A DNA stretch of 64,000 nt from assembly GCF_025486315.1 (NCBI RefSeq), contig NZ_JAOOPY010000022.1, forward strand, positions 1 through 64,000, in the 5' to 3' direction. This document shows positions 20,119-28,427 of this stretch, piece by piece; the first letter of the stretch is position 1, and every line of letters starts with the position of its first letter. A program made the translations under genes and the position numbers. The stretch comes from Variovorax sp. N23 (GTDB lineage Bacteria; Pseudomonadota; Gammaproteobacteria; Burkholderiales; Burkholderiaceae_C). Under the pieces are notes generated by a model. The model saw only the letters and a program-made list of their open reading frames with translations. It had not been told where the DNA came from and did no database searches.

Positions 20119-21009
20119 ATGAAACCTTCATTGGCCGAGCTTCGCGTCTTCGTCGCGGTGGCCGAGAGCGGGCACTTCACGCGCGCGGCCGAGCGGCTCG
20201 GCATGTCGCAGTCCTCGCTCAGCGCCGCGCTGGGCAAGCTCGAGAAGATGCTCGGAACGCGTCTGTTCGACCGCCACACGCGGGCCTGCAAGCCGACCGA
20301 GGCCGGCACCGCGCTGCTGCCGGCGGCGCGCCGGCTGGTGGCCGACTGGGACCAGCTGATGGAAAGCGCGCACGACTTCGCGGTGTTCGCGCGCGGCCGC
20401 ATCGACGTGGCGGCGCCCAATGCCCAGTGCGCGCTCCTGCTGCCGCCGGTGATCCGCACCTTTCGCGCGGCGCATCCGGGTGTGCGCGTCGTGCTGCACG
20501 ATGTGCCCGAGCACGAGGTGCATGCGTTGGTGCGCAGCGGCGCGGCCGACCTGGGCATCGCGACCCAGACCGACGCACGCACCGACCTGGTCGTCACGCC
20601 GCTGTTCACCGACCAGTTCGTGGCGGTGCTGCCGCCCGGGCATCCACTGGCGGCGAAGCGTTCGCTCGAATGGTCGCAGCTCGCGCGCGAATCGATCATC
20701 GGCTACCTGCCGGGCAATCCGGTGCGTCGCCTGCTCGACGACAAGCTCGCCGAGCGCGGCATCGCGCTCGACTACGCCTTCGAGATCGCCTTGCCCTGGA
20801 CCACCGTCGGCCTGGCGCGCGAGGGACTGGGCATCGCGGTGGTCACGATGGCGCTGCGCCCGCTGGCGCAGTGGCACGGCCTCGACGTGCGCGCCATCGG
20901 GCGGCCACAGCTGGCGCGCACGCTGGTGCTGTTGCGCGCGCCGGGCAATTCGCTGTCGCCGGTGGCGTCGGCGTTCAGGGACCTGCTCGCCGGCGTGGCG
21001 CCGACCTAG
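20119..21009 (+). CDS. LysR-family transcriptional regulator
   Basis: A 296-residue regulator with an N-terminal winged helix-turn-helix (LAELRVFVAVAESGHFTRAA to RLFDRHTR, about 5-53) and a C-terminal effector domain of the periplasmic-binding fold. Divergent placement from the NCS2 permease suggests it controls that permease in response to a purine-related ligand; this is inference. Its stop codon overlaps that of the convergent NCS1 gene (CTAG). Confidence 0.88.
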   Translation: MKPSLAELRVFVAVAESGHFTRAAERLGMSQSSLSAALGKLEKMLGTRLFDRHTRACKPTEAGTALLPAARRLVADWDQLMESAHDFAVFARGRIDVAAPNAQCALLLPPVIRTFRAAHPGVRVVLHDVPEHEVHALVRSGAADLGIATQTDARTDLVVTPLFTDQFVAVLPPGHPLAAKRSLEWSQLARESIIGYLPGNPVRRLLDDKLAERGIALDYAFEIALPWTTVGLAREGLGIAVVTMALRPLAQWHGLDVRAIGRPQLARTLVLLRAPGNSLSPVASAFRDLLAGVAPT

Positions 21010-22448
21010 ACGCGGCGTGCGCCCCGCATCAGCGCCACATAGGTGACGGCACCTCCGATGGCGCCGATGACCCATCCGAAGTTGTTCTCCGGCAGCACCT
21101 TGAGCAACTGTGTGCACAGCTCCCACCCGATCGACAGGACGCTCGCCAGGACCAGCGCCGCCACGCCGACCTTGTTCCAGCCGCCGTCGTAGTGGTAGCG
21201 GCCCCCGGGCGCCATGGTGTAGAGATCCTCGGTCTTCAGCACCTGCTTCTTCAGCAGGTAGAAATCGGCCACCATCACGCCGAACAGCGGTGCAAGCACC
21301 GCACCGAATACGCTGACGAAGATGGTGATGGCCTTCGGGCTGTCGACGAAGATCCACGGGCAGACCATCACGGCCAGGATCGAGGTGATCAGGCCGCCGC
21401 GCTTGAAGTCCACGTACTTGGGGAACAGGTTGGCGAAGTCATAGGCCGGCGAGACGAAGTTCGCCACGATGTTGATGCCCATGGTCGCGATGATGAAGGT
21501 CACGCTGCCAAGCACCACCGCCCACTTGTTGTCGATCTTCGAGACGATCTCGATCGGGTCCATGATCATGTGGCCGAACACCTTGGCGCTGCCGGCCGTC
21601 ACGATGACGACGATGATGGCGAAGAGGATGAAGTTGACCGGCAGGCCCAGGAAGTTGCCCACCTTCATGTCGCGCTCCGTCCTGGCATAGCGCGAGAAGT
21701 CGCCGAAGTTCAGCAGCAGGGCGGCGAAGTAGCTCACCACCAGCAGGATGGCGCTGCCCATCGCGACGAAGGATTCGCCGCCGCTGAGCACCTTGTCGCT
21801 GAGCGACAGGTCGAGCGAGTCCCAGCCGGCCTTCCAGAGGATCCAGCCCATCAGCAGGAACATCACGATGTAGACGGCCGGGCCGCAGAAGTCGATGAAC
21901 TTGCGGATGGCTTCCATGCCGCGCTGGAAGATCAGCAGCTGGAAGATCCACATGAAGAAGAAGCAGGCCCAGCCCAGCAGGTCGAGCCGAAGGAAACGGG
22001 TGGCCTGCAGCGCCGCCGCGTCGGGGAAGAACACCAGCACGAGCGTGGCGACGGCCTTGGAGGCGAAGTAGGTCTGCACGCCGTACCAGACGACGCCGAC
22101 GATGCCGCGGATCAGCGCGGCGAAGTTCGCGCCCATCACGCCCATGCTGGCACGCGCCATCACCGGGTAGGGGATGCCGTGTTGCTGGCTCGGCTTGCCG
22201 ATCAGGTTCATCAGCACGTTCACGATCGCGATGCCGATCACCAGTGCACCCAGCACCTGCCAGCCATTGAGTCCCAGCAGGAAGAGGCTGGCCGCGAAGG
22301 TGTAGCCGCCGACGCTGTGGACGTCGGACATCCACATCGCGAAGACGCTGTAGGCCGACCAGGTGCGTTTCCCGGCCGGAATGGGTGCCAGGTCTTCGTT
22401 GATGAGGCGCAGGTCAGAGCCTGGTACGCCGTGATGACTTTCTTTCAT
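21006..22448 (-). CDS. NCS1 nucleobase:cation symporter
   Basis: A 12-helix, 480-residue transporter of the NCS1 (cytosine/uracil/allantoin/hydantoin) family. Typical segments include FAMWMSDVHSVGGYTFAASL in helix 1, NFGDFSRYAR in the middle and FVSPAYDFANLFPKYVDF in helix 8. It lies downstream of, and co-directional with, a GntR regulator (115-base gap), within the purine-degradation block, so a purine or allantoin-type substrate is plausible. Cytosine or uracil cannot be excluded. Confidence 0.88.
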   Translation of the reverse strand: MKESHHGVPGSDLRLINEDLAPIPAGKRTWSAYSVFAMWMSDVHSVGGYTFAASLFLLGLNGWQVLGALVIGIAIVNVLMNLIGKPSQQHGIPYPVMARASMGVMGANFAALIRGIVGVVWYGVQTYFASKAVATLVLVFFPDAAALQATRFLRLDLLGWACFFFMWIFQLLIFQRGMEAIRKFIDFCGPAVYIVMFLLMGWILWKAGWDSLDLSLSDKVLSGGESFVAMGSAILLVVSYFAALLLNFGDFSRYARTERDMKVGNFLGLPVNFILFAIIVVIVTAGSAKVFGHMIMDPIEIVSKIDNKWAVVLGSVTFIIATMGINIVANFVSPAYDFANLFPKYVDFKRGGLITSILAVMVCPWIFVDSPKAITIFVSVFGAVLAPLFGVMVADFYLLKKQVLKTEDLYTMAPGGRYHYDGGWNKVGVAALVLASVLSIGWELCTQLLKVLPENNFGWVIGAIGGAVTYVALMRGARRV

Positions 22449-22563
22449 GAGGAGCTTCCCTGAGGTTTTTTTGGGTTTCGACAGACGCGGCGGGAGTGCC
22501 GTGTGGGGTGCATCTCGGGCTGACAGGCCGCGACGATGAGGGCACTGGTCGCAGGCATGAGCC

Positions 22564-23310
22564 TCAGGCGAGCAGGGCGTTGATGAGGTCCAGCTGACGG
22601 TCGGGGCCGTCCGGCACGAACTGCAGGCTCGCCTCGATGCGCATCAGGTGCTCGGTCATGCAGGCGACGGCGGCCTCTGTCTGGCCGCTGCGGCACAGGC
22701 GCAGAAAGTCGGCGTGTTCGCCGGACGAGCAATGGGAGTCGTTCGCCGAGTGGTAGAGCATGGCGATCAACGAACTGCGCGCGACCAGTTCGCGAACCAG
22801 TTCGGCGAGCGTGTGGTTGCCGGTGGCCTCCGCCAGCGCCACATGGAAGTCGCCCAGCAATGTCTCGCGAACGGTGCCGGTCGTCGCATGCGGACGCAAC
22901 GCGCTGCGCTCGAAGCGGATGTGCTGCGTGAGACGCTGGTAGTCGCGCGGTCGCGCCTTGGCCGCGAACAGGCGCACCACCTCGCTCTCCAGAATGCGCC
23001 GCAGCCCGAACACCTCGCGCGCCTCCTGCACGCTCGGTTTGTTCACGAAAGCGCCCTTGTCCGGAATCATCTCGACGAGCTTGTCTTTCGACAGCGTCAG
23101 CAGGGCGGCGCGCACCTTGGTGCGGCTGACGCCATAGACGCGTCCCAGAGCTTCCTCGCGCAGCCAGGTGCCGGGCGGCAGGCGCTTTTCGATGATGGCC
23201 GTCGCGATGTCCTGCGCGATGGCCTCGATCGTCACGGCCTTCGTCGATGGCCCGGAGGGCGCCGAAGGGCTGGCGAGGGCGGCGGAGGGGGCTTTGGGGG
23301 CGCGTGGCAT
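22564..23310 (-). CDS. GntR-family (FCD) transcriptional regulator
   Basis: A 248-residue repressor-type protein. After a 24-residue Ala/Pro/Ser-rich lead comes the winged helix-turn-helix (AIIEKRLPPGTWLREEALGR, then VSRTKVRAAL), and then an all-helical FCD ligand domain with the metal/ligand motif residues in LLGDFHVALAEATGN and HADFLRL. The overall design closely matches the second GntR protein at 27673-28338 (shared LLGDFHV, RSSLIAMLY/RCALITLMY). The gene precedes the NCS1 permease. A near-perfect palindrome centred on TTGTATACAA about 200 bases upstream is its probable control site. Confidence 0.9.
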   Translation of the reverse strand: MPRAPKAPSAALASPSAPSGPSTKAVTIEAIAQDIATAIIEKRLPPGTWLREEALGRVYGVSRTKVRAALLTLSKDKLVEMIPDKGAFVNKPSVQEAREVFGLRRILESEVVRLFAAKARPRDYQRLTQHIRFERSALRPHATTGTVRETLLGDFHVALAEATGNHTLAELVRELVARSSLIAMLYHSANDSHCSSGEHADFLRLCRSGQTEAAVACMTEHLMRIEASLQFVPDGPDRQLDLINALLA

Positions 23311-23511
23311 GGTGCGATGGGGGATGCCAGACCGCGTGGCGCCGGCTTCGCGCGGTCTGCGGCGGATGGTCGGGCCGTGGCGCAGACGCCCTGCCGCCAG
23401 GCACCGGCCCGGAAGGACGAACGACGCGACCAGCAGCAGTCATGGGTGTGTGGGAGTGAAACGCCTGGGTGGTCTGCGACTCGCCAGCAAATTGCGGGCC
23501 AGCAATCAGCA

Positions 23512-23535
23512 ACGATATTTGTATACAACTATCGT
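23512..23535. promoter_or_regulatory. Near-perfect palindromic operator (TTGTATACAA core)
   Basis: The core TTGTATACAA (23519-23528) is flanked by ACGATA (23512-23517) and TATCGT (23530-23535), giving a 24-base palindrome with a single unpaired position (T23518/C23529). Related TGTATACA or TGCATACA sites lie before the other GntR/uraH genes and before puuD. GntR proteins bind such short palindromes, so this is a likely purine-regulon operator. Confidence 0.65.
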
Positions 23536-23589
23536 CGGCGATCGAAGTCTGGTCGATTGCAGTGCACGACACGTCCGTTCCTGGTGCGC

Positions 23590-23651
23590 AGTGGGCCAGA
23601 ACGCAGTGGGGCGCGAACGCAGTGGGCCAGAACGCAGCAGGCCCGCACGCG
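23590..23651. repeat. Short tandem repeat, about four units
   Basis: Units of 15-16 bases: AGTGGGCCAGAACGC (23590-23604), AGTGGGGCGCGAACGC (23605-23620), AGTGGGCCAGAACGC (23621-23635) and the degenerate AGCAGGCCCGCACGC (23636-23650). It lies between the operator and the end of the M20 gene and has no coding role that I can see. Confidence 0.75.
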
Positions 23652-23697
23652 GCGGGCCTGGAGGGCGGGGACGGCGCTCGACGCCGAAGGTGAGCGG

Positions 23698-24921
23698 TCA
23701 GCCCAGCAGGTCGGCCAGCGTGCGTGCGATGACCTTGGTGGCGCCGCGCAGGTCGTCCAGCACCACGCGCTCGTCGTTGCGCTTGGCGTGCGACTCGAGC
23801 ACGGTGCGCGGCCCCGCACCGTAGATGACGCCGGGGATGCCGGCCTCGCCGTACAGCCGCACGTCGGTGTAGAGCGGCGTGCCCATGGCGGGGATCGGCT
23901 CGCCGAAGATGGCCCGGCCGTGCGTCTGGATGGCGTCGACCAGGGGCTGGTTGCCCGGCAGCGGGCGCATCGAATTGGCCAGCAGCAGGCGCTTGATGCC
24001 GACCGTGATGCCTGGGCATTGCGCCGCCGCCTCGGCGATCACGCGGCGGATCGTGGCCTCGACTTCGGCCGGGTTCTCCTCGGGGATCATGCGGCGGTCG
24101 AGCTTGAACACGACCTTGCCCGGCACGACGTTGGTGTTGGTGCCGCCTTCGATGCGGCCCACGTTCAGGTAGGGGTGCGTGATGCCCTCGACGGCCGACG
24201 TCACCTGCCCGTACAGCGTGTTCTGTGCATACAGCGCGTTGAGGATGTGCACCGCGCCCTGCAGCGCGTCGACGCCGGTCGATGGGATGGCCGCGTGGGC
24301 CATCTTGCCGTGCACCGTCACTTCCATCTGCAGGCAGCCGTTGTGGGCTGTGACGACCTCGTAGCTGAAACCGGCGGCGATCATCAGGTCGGGCTTGGTC
24401 AGCCCCTGGCTGAGCAGCCAGCCCGGCCCGAGCAGGCCGCCGAATTCCTCGTCGTAGGTGAAGTGCAGCTCGACGGCGCCCTTCGTCGGCTTGGCCACCG
24501 CTTCGAGCGCGCGCAGCGCGAAGGTGAAGCTGGCGAAGTCGCTCTTGCTGACGGCCGCTGCGCGGCCGTAGAGGGCACCGCCGTCGATCTCGCCGCCGTA
24601 CGGGTCGTGCGACCAGCCGTCGCCGGGCGGCACCACGTCGCCATGGGCGTTGAGCGCCACCGTGCGGCCGGGGCCGTAGGCGCGGCGCACGATCAGGTTG
24701 GTGATCGATTCGAGGCCGTAGTCCTGCACCTGCTGCGCCGGCACCGGATGCTTCTCGGCGTGCAGGCCGAAGCCTTCGAGCAACTGGGCAGTGCGCTCGG
24801 CGTGCGGCGCGTTGTTGCCGGGCGGCGTGTCGGTGGGGACGCGCACGAGTTCCTGCAGGAAGCGCACTTCCTCGTCGAAGTGGGCGTCGATCCAGGCGTC
24901 GAGCTTGGCGTAATCGGTCAT
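23698..24921 (-). CDS. M20-family amidohydrolase (ArgE/DapE-like)
   Basis: A 407-residue zinc peptidase/amidohydrolase. Visible metal-site motifs are LNAHGDVVPPGDGW and the YDEEFGG acidic pair; a dimerisation-domain lid follows (EVTVHGKMAHAAIPSTGVDA). Substrate specificity within M20 is hard to read. Its ATG overlaps the stop of the OHCU decarboxylase-allantoate amidohydrolase fusion (ATGA), so it is the last gene of the puuE operon. That makes an amide bond in a ureido intermediate (ureidoglycolate or ureidoglycine) a reasonable guess; acetylornithine-type activity is the default alternative. Confidence 0.82.
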   Translation of the reverse strand: MTDYAKLDAWIDAHFDEEVRFLQELVRVPTDTPPGNNAPHAERTAQLLEGFGLHAEKHPVPAQQVQDYGLESITNLIVRRAYGPGRTVALNAHGDVVPPGDGWSHDPYGGEIDGGALYGRAAAVSKSDFASFTFALRALEAVAKPTKGAVELHFTYDEEFGGLLGPGWLLSQGLTKPDLMIAAGFSYEVVTAHNGCLQMEVTVHGKMAHAAIPSTGVDALQGAVHILNALYAQNTLYGQVTSAVEGITHPYLNVGRIEGGTNTNVVPGKVVFKLDRRMIPEENPAEVEATIRRVIAEAAAQCPGITVGIKRLLLANSMRPLPGNQPLVDAIQTHGRAIFGEPIPAMGTPLYTDVRLYGEAGIPGVIYGAGPRTVLESHAKRNDERVVLDDLRGATKVIARTLADLLG

Positions 24922-26705
24922 GGGGTCGCGGGCGTCGGTTCGGTCGCCAGGTTGTCGAGGAGGTTCTGGAAGGCTTGCACCGCGAGTTCGATGTCGTCGC
25001 TGGTGCTCGATTCGAGCGGGTTGTGGCTGATGCCGGCGTTCAGGCCGCGAACGAAGAGCATCGCCTGCGGCATGACTTCGTGCAGCTTCATCGCGTCGTG
25101 GCCGGCGCCGCTGGGCATGCGGAACAGCGGCACGCCCAGGGCGTCGACCGCGCGCTCCCAGCGCTGCTGCCAGTCGGGCGCACTGGGCGCGGCCGAGGCC
25201 TGCATGGCGAGTTCGCGCGTCTGGCGCAGCCCGCGGCGCTGCACGATCGCGTCGAGCCTAGCGAGCACGTCGGCCACCATCGCATCGCGCTGGGCGTCGG
25301 TCGGTGCGCGCATGTCGAGGCTGAACCGGCAGCGGCCGGGCACCACGTTGATGGAGCCGTTGGGCACCTCGAGCATGCCGACGGTGGCGACCGAGTCGCC
25401 GTCCTGCGCGGCGCGTTGCTCGGCGTAGAGCATGAGCTCCGCGACCGCCACGGCAGCGTCGCGCCGGCGGTCCATCGGCGTGGTGCCGGCGTGGCTGGCC
25501 ATGCCGATCACCTCGCACACGTAGCGCACGCCGCCGTTGATGGAGGTGACGATGCCCAGCGGCAGGTCGAGCTCGTTGAGCACCGGGCCCTGCTCGATGT
25601 GCACCTCGACGAAGCCCAGGTAGCGCGCCGGGTCGCGCTGGATCGCGGGGATGTCCTGCTCGCGCAGGCCGACGTGCTGCATGGCTTCGCGCAGGGTCAC
25701 GCCCTGCGCGTCCTTCTGCGTGAGCCAGTCGGCGTCGAAGTGGCCGATGAGCGCGCCCGAGCCGAGGAAGGTCGCCTTGTAGCGCTGGCCTTCTTCCTCG
25801 GCGAAGGCGACGACTTCGAAGCCGAAGGGCAGGCGCCGGCCCTGGCGCGCGAGTTCGCGCACGCAGGCGATGGGCACGAAGATGCCCAGGCGGCCGTCGT
25901 ACTTGCCGCCGTTGCGCACGGTGTCGTAGTGCGAGCCGGTGAGCAGCGCGCGCGCGCCCGGCACGGAGGCTTCGTAGCGGCCGACCACGTTGCCCACGGC
26001 GTCGATCTCGACCGAGTCGAAGCCGACCTCGCGCATCAGCGCGGCGATCTGCGTGGCGCAGGCGCGGTGCGCCTCGGTCAGGTAGGTGACGGTGAGCTGG
26101 CCCTTTTCCTTGAAACCCGGGTCGCTGTGCACGGCGAGCTGCTCGTGCCAGTCCCACACGTCGTTGCCCAGCGCGGGCGTCACGCCGAACTTGTCGTTCA
26201 GGCGGATCTCGGCGATGCGGTGGATGTTGCGCAGCGACTCGGCGCGCTCGAAGTCGGCGTGGTTGTCCAGCCGGCGCTCGAAGGTGTCGATGATCTCCTG
26301 CTTGCGCAGCCCGGTGCCGCGCGGCCCGCGCACGGCCAGGATGAAGGGGAAGCCGAACTTCGCGCCATAGGCGGCATTCAGCTGGCGGATCTTCTCGAGC
26401 TCTTCGGGCGTGCAGTCGGTTAGGCCGGCCTTGCGCTGCTCGTGGGTCGATTCCGCGGTGAGCGTGTTCGCCGTCATCGCCTTGCCGGCGAGCTCGGGGT
26501 GGGCGCGGATCAGGCCGAGCTGCGCATCGGCACTGGCATCGTTCACGACGCGCGCCATCGCGTGCTTGAGGTGCTGCAGCGAGCGGAAAGGGCGGGCGGC
26601 GAGCGCGCGCTCGGCGATCCACGGCGAATGCTCGTACACGCCGTCGAGCAGGGCGAGCGCCTCGGTGGGCGACGCGGCGTTGAGTGCGTCGATGCTCAGC
26701 GGCAT
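24918..26705 (-). CDS. Fused OHCU decarboxylase-allantoate amidohydrolase
   Basis: A 595-residue bifunctional protein. Residues 1 to about 165 are OHCU decarboxylase (UraD), which makes S-allantoin: IRAHPELAGKA with the catalytic His69, and FPFILAVRG (119-127). Residues about 175-590 are a zinc amidase of the hydantoinase/carbamoylase M20 group fitting allantoate amidohydrolase (AllC): GSHYDTV (H259, D261), GGKYDGRLG, EEEGQRY (from E303), and a late AGHDAMKLHEVMP. There is no frameshift between the domains. The enzymes catalyse non-adjacent steps, with allantoinase PuuE, encoded one base upstream, acting between them. Confidence 0.9.
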   Translation of the reverse strand: MPLSIDALNAASPTEALALLDGVYEHSPWIAERALAARPFRSLQHLKHAMARVVNDASADAQLGLIRAHPELAGKAMTANTLTAESTHEQRKAGLTDCTPEELEKIRQLNAAYGAKFGFPFILAVRGPRGTGLRKQEIIDTFERRLDNHADFERAESLRNIHRIAEIRLNDKFGVTPALGNDVWDWHEQLAVHSDPGFKEKGQLTVTYLTEAHRACATQIAALMREVGFDSVEIDAVGNVVGRYEASVPGARALLTGSHYDTVRNGGKYDGRLGIFVPIACVRELARQGRRLPFGFEVVAFAEEEGQRYKATFLGSGALIGHFDADWLTQKDAQGVTLREAMQHVGLREQDIPAIQRDPARYLGFVEVHIEQGPVLNELDLPLGIVTSINGGVRYVCEVIGMASHAGTTPMDRRRDAAVAVAELMLYAEQRAAQDGDSVATVGMLEVPNGSINVVPGRCRFSLDMRAPTDAQRDAMVADVLARLDAIVQRRGLRQTRELAMQASAAPSAPDWQQRWERAVDALGVPLFRMPSGAGHDAMKLHEVMPQAMLFVRGLNAGISHNPLESSTSDDIELAVQAFQNLLDNLATEPTPATP

Positions 26706-26706
26706 G

Positions 26707-27657
26707 TCATTCTCCGGTGGTGGGCTGGAACGGGTGCACCTGCTGCCAGTGCCGGGCGATGTCGATGCGGCGGCAGATCCACACACGCTCGTGCGCCTGA
26801 ACATGGTCGAGGAAGCGGCGCAGCGCGCCGATGCGGCCCGGCTTGCCCAGCAGGCGGCAGTGCATGCCGATGCTCATCATCTTCGGCGCCTCTTCGCCTT
26901 CCGCGTAGAGCGCGTCGAAGCTGTCGCGCAGGTAGGTGAAGAAGTGGTCGCCGGTGTTGAAGCCCTGCGTCTGCACGAAGCGCATGTCGTTGGTGTCGAG
27001 CGAGTAGGGCACCACCAGGTGCGGCGCGATGCTGCCGTCGCTCTTCTCGACCTGCATCCAGAAGGGCAGGTCGTCGCCGTAGTAGTCGCTGTCGTATTCG
27101 TAGCTGCCCTGGTCGACCACCAGGCGGCGGGTGTTGGGGCTGTCGCGGCCGGTGTACCAGCCCAGCGGCCACTGGCCGCCGGTCATGTCTCGGATGACGT
27201 GCGTGGCGAGGTCGAGGTGGCGCTTCTCGGTGGCCATCGGCAGATTCTGGTAATGGATCCAGCGCAGGCCGTGGTTGGCGATCTCGTAGCCGTTCTTCAG
27301 GAAGGTCTCGACCAGTTCCGGATAGCGCTGCAGCGCCATGCCGATGCCGAACACCGTGAGCGGCAGGCCGCGCGACTCGAATTCCTTGAGGATGCGCCAG
27401 ACGCCGACGCGCGAGCCGTACTCGTACATCGACTCCATCGTCATGTGGCGGTTCTCGTAGGCCTGCGCGGTGATGAGTTCCGACAGGAAGGTCTCGGAGG
27501 TCGGGTCGCCGTGCAGTGGGTTGTTCTCGCCGCCTTCCTCGTAGTTGAGGACGAATTGGACGGCGATCTTCGCCTGGCCCGGCCATTGGGCGTGGGGAAC
27601 GTTGCGGCCGTAGCCGACGAGGTCGCGGGGGTAGGGGGTGGGGACGGAATCGCTCAT
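26707..27657 (-). CDS. puuE: Allantoinase PuuE
   Basis: Hydrolyses allantoin to allantoate. PuuE is the metal-independent allantoinase of the polysaccharide-deacetylase fold, unrelated to classical AllB. The 316-residue protein begins with YPRDLVGYGRNVPHAQWPG and has FVLNYEEGGENNPLHGD, followed by YEIANHGLRWIHYQ, all typical of PuuE. It leads the operon puuE - uraD/allC fusion - M20 gene, with a one-base gap to the next gene. A GntR regulator lies 15 bases upstream in the same direction and may be the true first gene. Confidence 0.93.
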   Translation of the reverse strand: MSDSVPTPYPRDLVGYGRNVPHAQWPGQAKIAVQFVLNYEEGGENNPLHGDPTSETFLSELITAQAYENRHMTMESMYEYGSRVGVWRILKEFESRGLPLTVFGIGMALQRYPELVETFLKNGYEIANHGLRWIHYQNLPMATEKRHLDLATHVIRDMTGGQWPLGWYTGRDSPNTRRLVVDQGSYEYDSDYYGDDLPFWMQVEKSDGSIAPHLVVPYSLDTNDMRFVQTQGFNTGDHFFTYLRDSFDALYAEGEEAPKMMSIGMHCRLLGKPGRIGALRRFLDHVQAHERVWICRRIDIARHWQQVHPFQPTTGE

Positions 27658-27672
27658 GGGGGAAGGCGCTGC

Positions 27673-28338
27673 TCAGGACAGCGCAAGGGAAATGTCATTG
27701 GTCGGCACCTTCCCGTCGAAGGTCAGGCTGGCCTCGACGTGCAGAAGGTGGTCGGTCATCAGGCGCACTGCGCGTTCTTCGTCCCTGGCCGCCAGCGCTT
27801 TCACGATGTCGGCATGTTCTTCATTCGAGTGCTGGGCCGCCACCGGCCGCTGGTACATCAGCGTGATGAGGGCGCAGCGCGAGACCAGTTCGCCCAGCAG
27901 CTGTGCCAGCACCGCATTGCCCATGAGCTCGGCCATGCGGACATGGAAGTCGCCGAGCAGTTCGTTGCCGTGCGCGCCGACGCCGGCGGCCACCGCCGCC
28001 TTCTCGTTGGCGACGTGCTCGCGCAGCGCCTTGATGCGCGCCGGCGTCACCTCGCGCACGAAGGCGCGCGTCATCTCGGCCTCGAGCATGCGCCGCACGG
28101 CGAAGACCTGCCGGGCCTCGTCGACCGTCGGTGCCGCCACGAAGGCACCGCGCGCCGGTTCGAGGCGCACCAGGCGATTTTGCGAAAGCTGGAACAAAGC
28201 TTGCCTCACCAGCGTGCGCGACACGCCGAAGTGGTCGGCGAGCTTCTGCTCGGCCAGCTTGCTGCCCGGTTGCAGGCGATGCTCGACGATGGCCCGGGTC
28301 AGGGCATCGACGATCGCGCCGGTGGGGGAGGGCTCCAT
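27673..28338 (-). CDS. GntR-family (FCD) regulator of purine catabolism (putative)
   Basis: A 221-residue FCD-type GntR protein: DNA-binding part RLQPGSKLAEQKLADHFGVS and RTLVRQALFQL, linker RLEPARGAFVAAPTVDEARQ, then the helical ligand domain with LLGDFHVRMAELMGN and EEHADIVKAL. I preferred the ATG at 28338 to an in-frame start at 28386 because the latter would place the TGTATACA operator inside the gene. It is the first gene before puuE and is divergent from uraH, so it probably represses both directions until a purine breakdown intermediate binds. Confidence 0.88.
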   Translation of the reverse strand: MEPSPTGAIVDALTRAIVEHRLQPGSKLAEQKLADHFGVSRTLVRQALFQLSQNRLVRLEPARGAFVAAPTVDEARQVFAVRRMLEAEMTRAFVREVTPARIKALREHVANEKAAVAAGVGAHGNELLGDFHVRMAELMGNAVLAQLLGELVSRCALITLMYQRPVAAQHSNEEHADIVKALAARDEERAVRLMTDHLLHVEASLTFDGKVPTNDISLALS

Positions 28339-28364
28339 GGATTCATGATAGACCCAAAGCCAAT

Positions 28365-28378
28365 AACTGTATACACTT
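28365..28378. promoter_or_regulatory. Operator between GntR regulator and uraH
   Basis: AACTGTATACACTT has the eight-base palindrome TGTATACA (28368-28375) and outer AA/TT symmetry with one mismatch. It sits 27 bases before the regulator start and 50 bases before uraH, so one bound dimer could repress both genes. Confidence 0.65.
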
Positions 28379-28427
28379 TTGTTCACGAAACGAACCGCCG
28401 GCGTGCCGGAGACCGAAGGAGCGAACC

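Larger units (their letters stand above)
23311..23697. promoter_or_regulatory. Gene-free region with operator, hairpins and tandem repeat
   Basis: No gene is supported here. It contains: an inverted repeat CAGACCGCG (23328-23336) / CGCGGTCTG (23351-23359) in the presumed leader of the GntR gene; an AT-rich operator-like palindrome at 23512-23535; a tandem repeat at 23590-23651; and a 9-bp hairpin CAGGCCCGC (23638-23646) / GCGGGCCTG (23652-23660), about 38 bases past the M20 gene stop, which may terminate that operon although no T run follows. Confidence 0.6.

Noticed and set aside
23590..23651. Short repeats considered as a CRISPR array
   Set aside because: Units are contiguous tandem copies of 15-16 bases without spacers, and there are no cas genes.
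28339..28386. Upstream start at 28386 for the second GntR regulator
   Set aside because: It would place the operator palindrome inside the coding sequence, and the added residues do not match GntR proteins.
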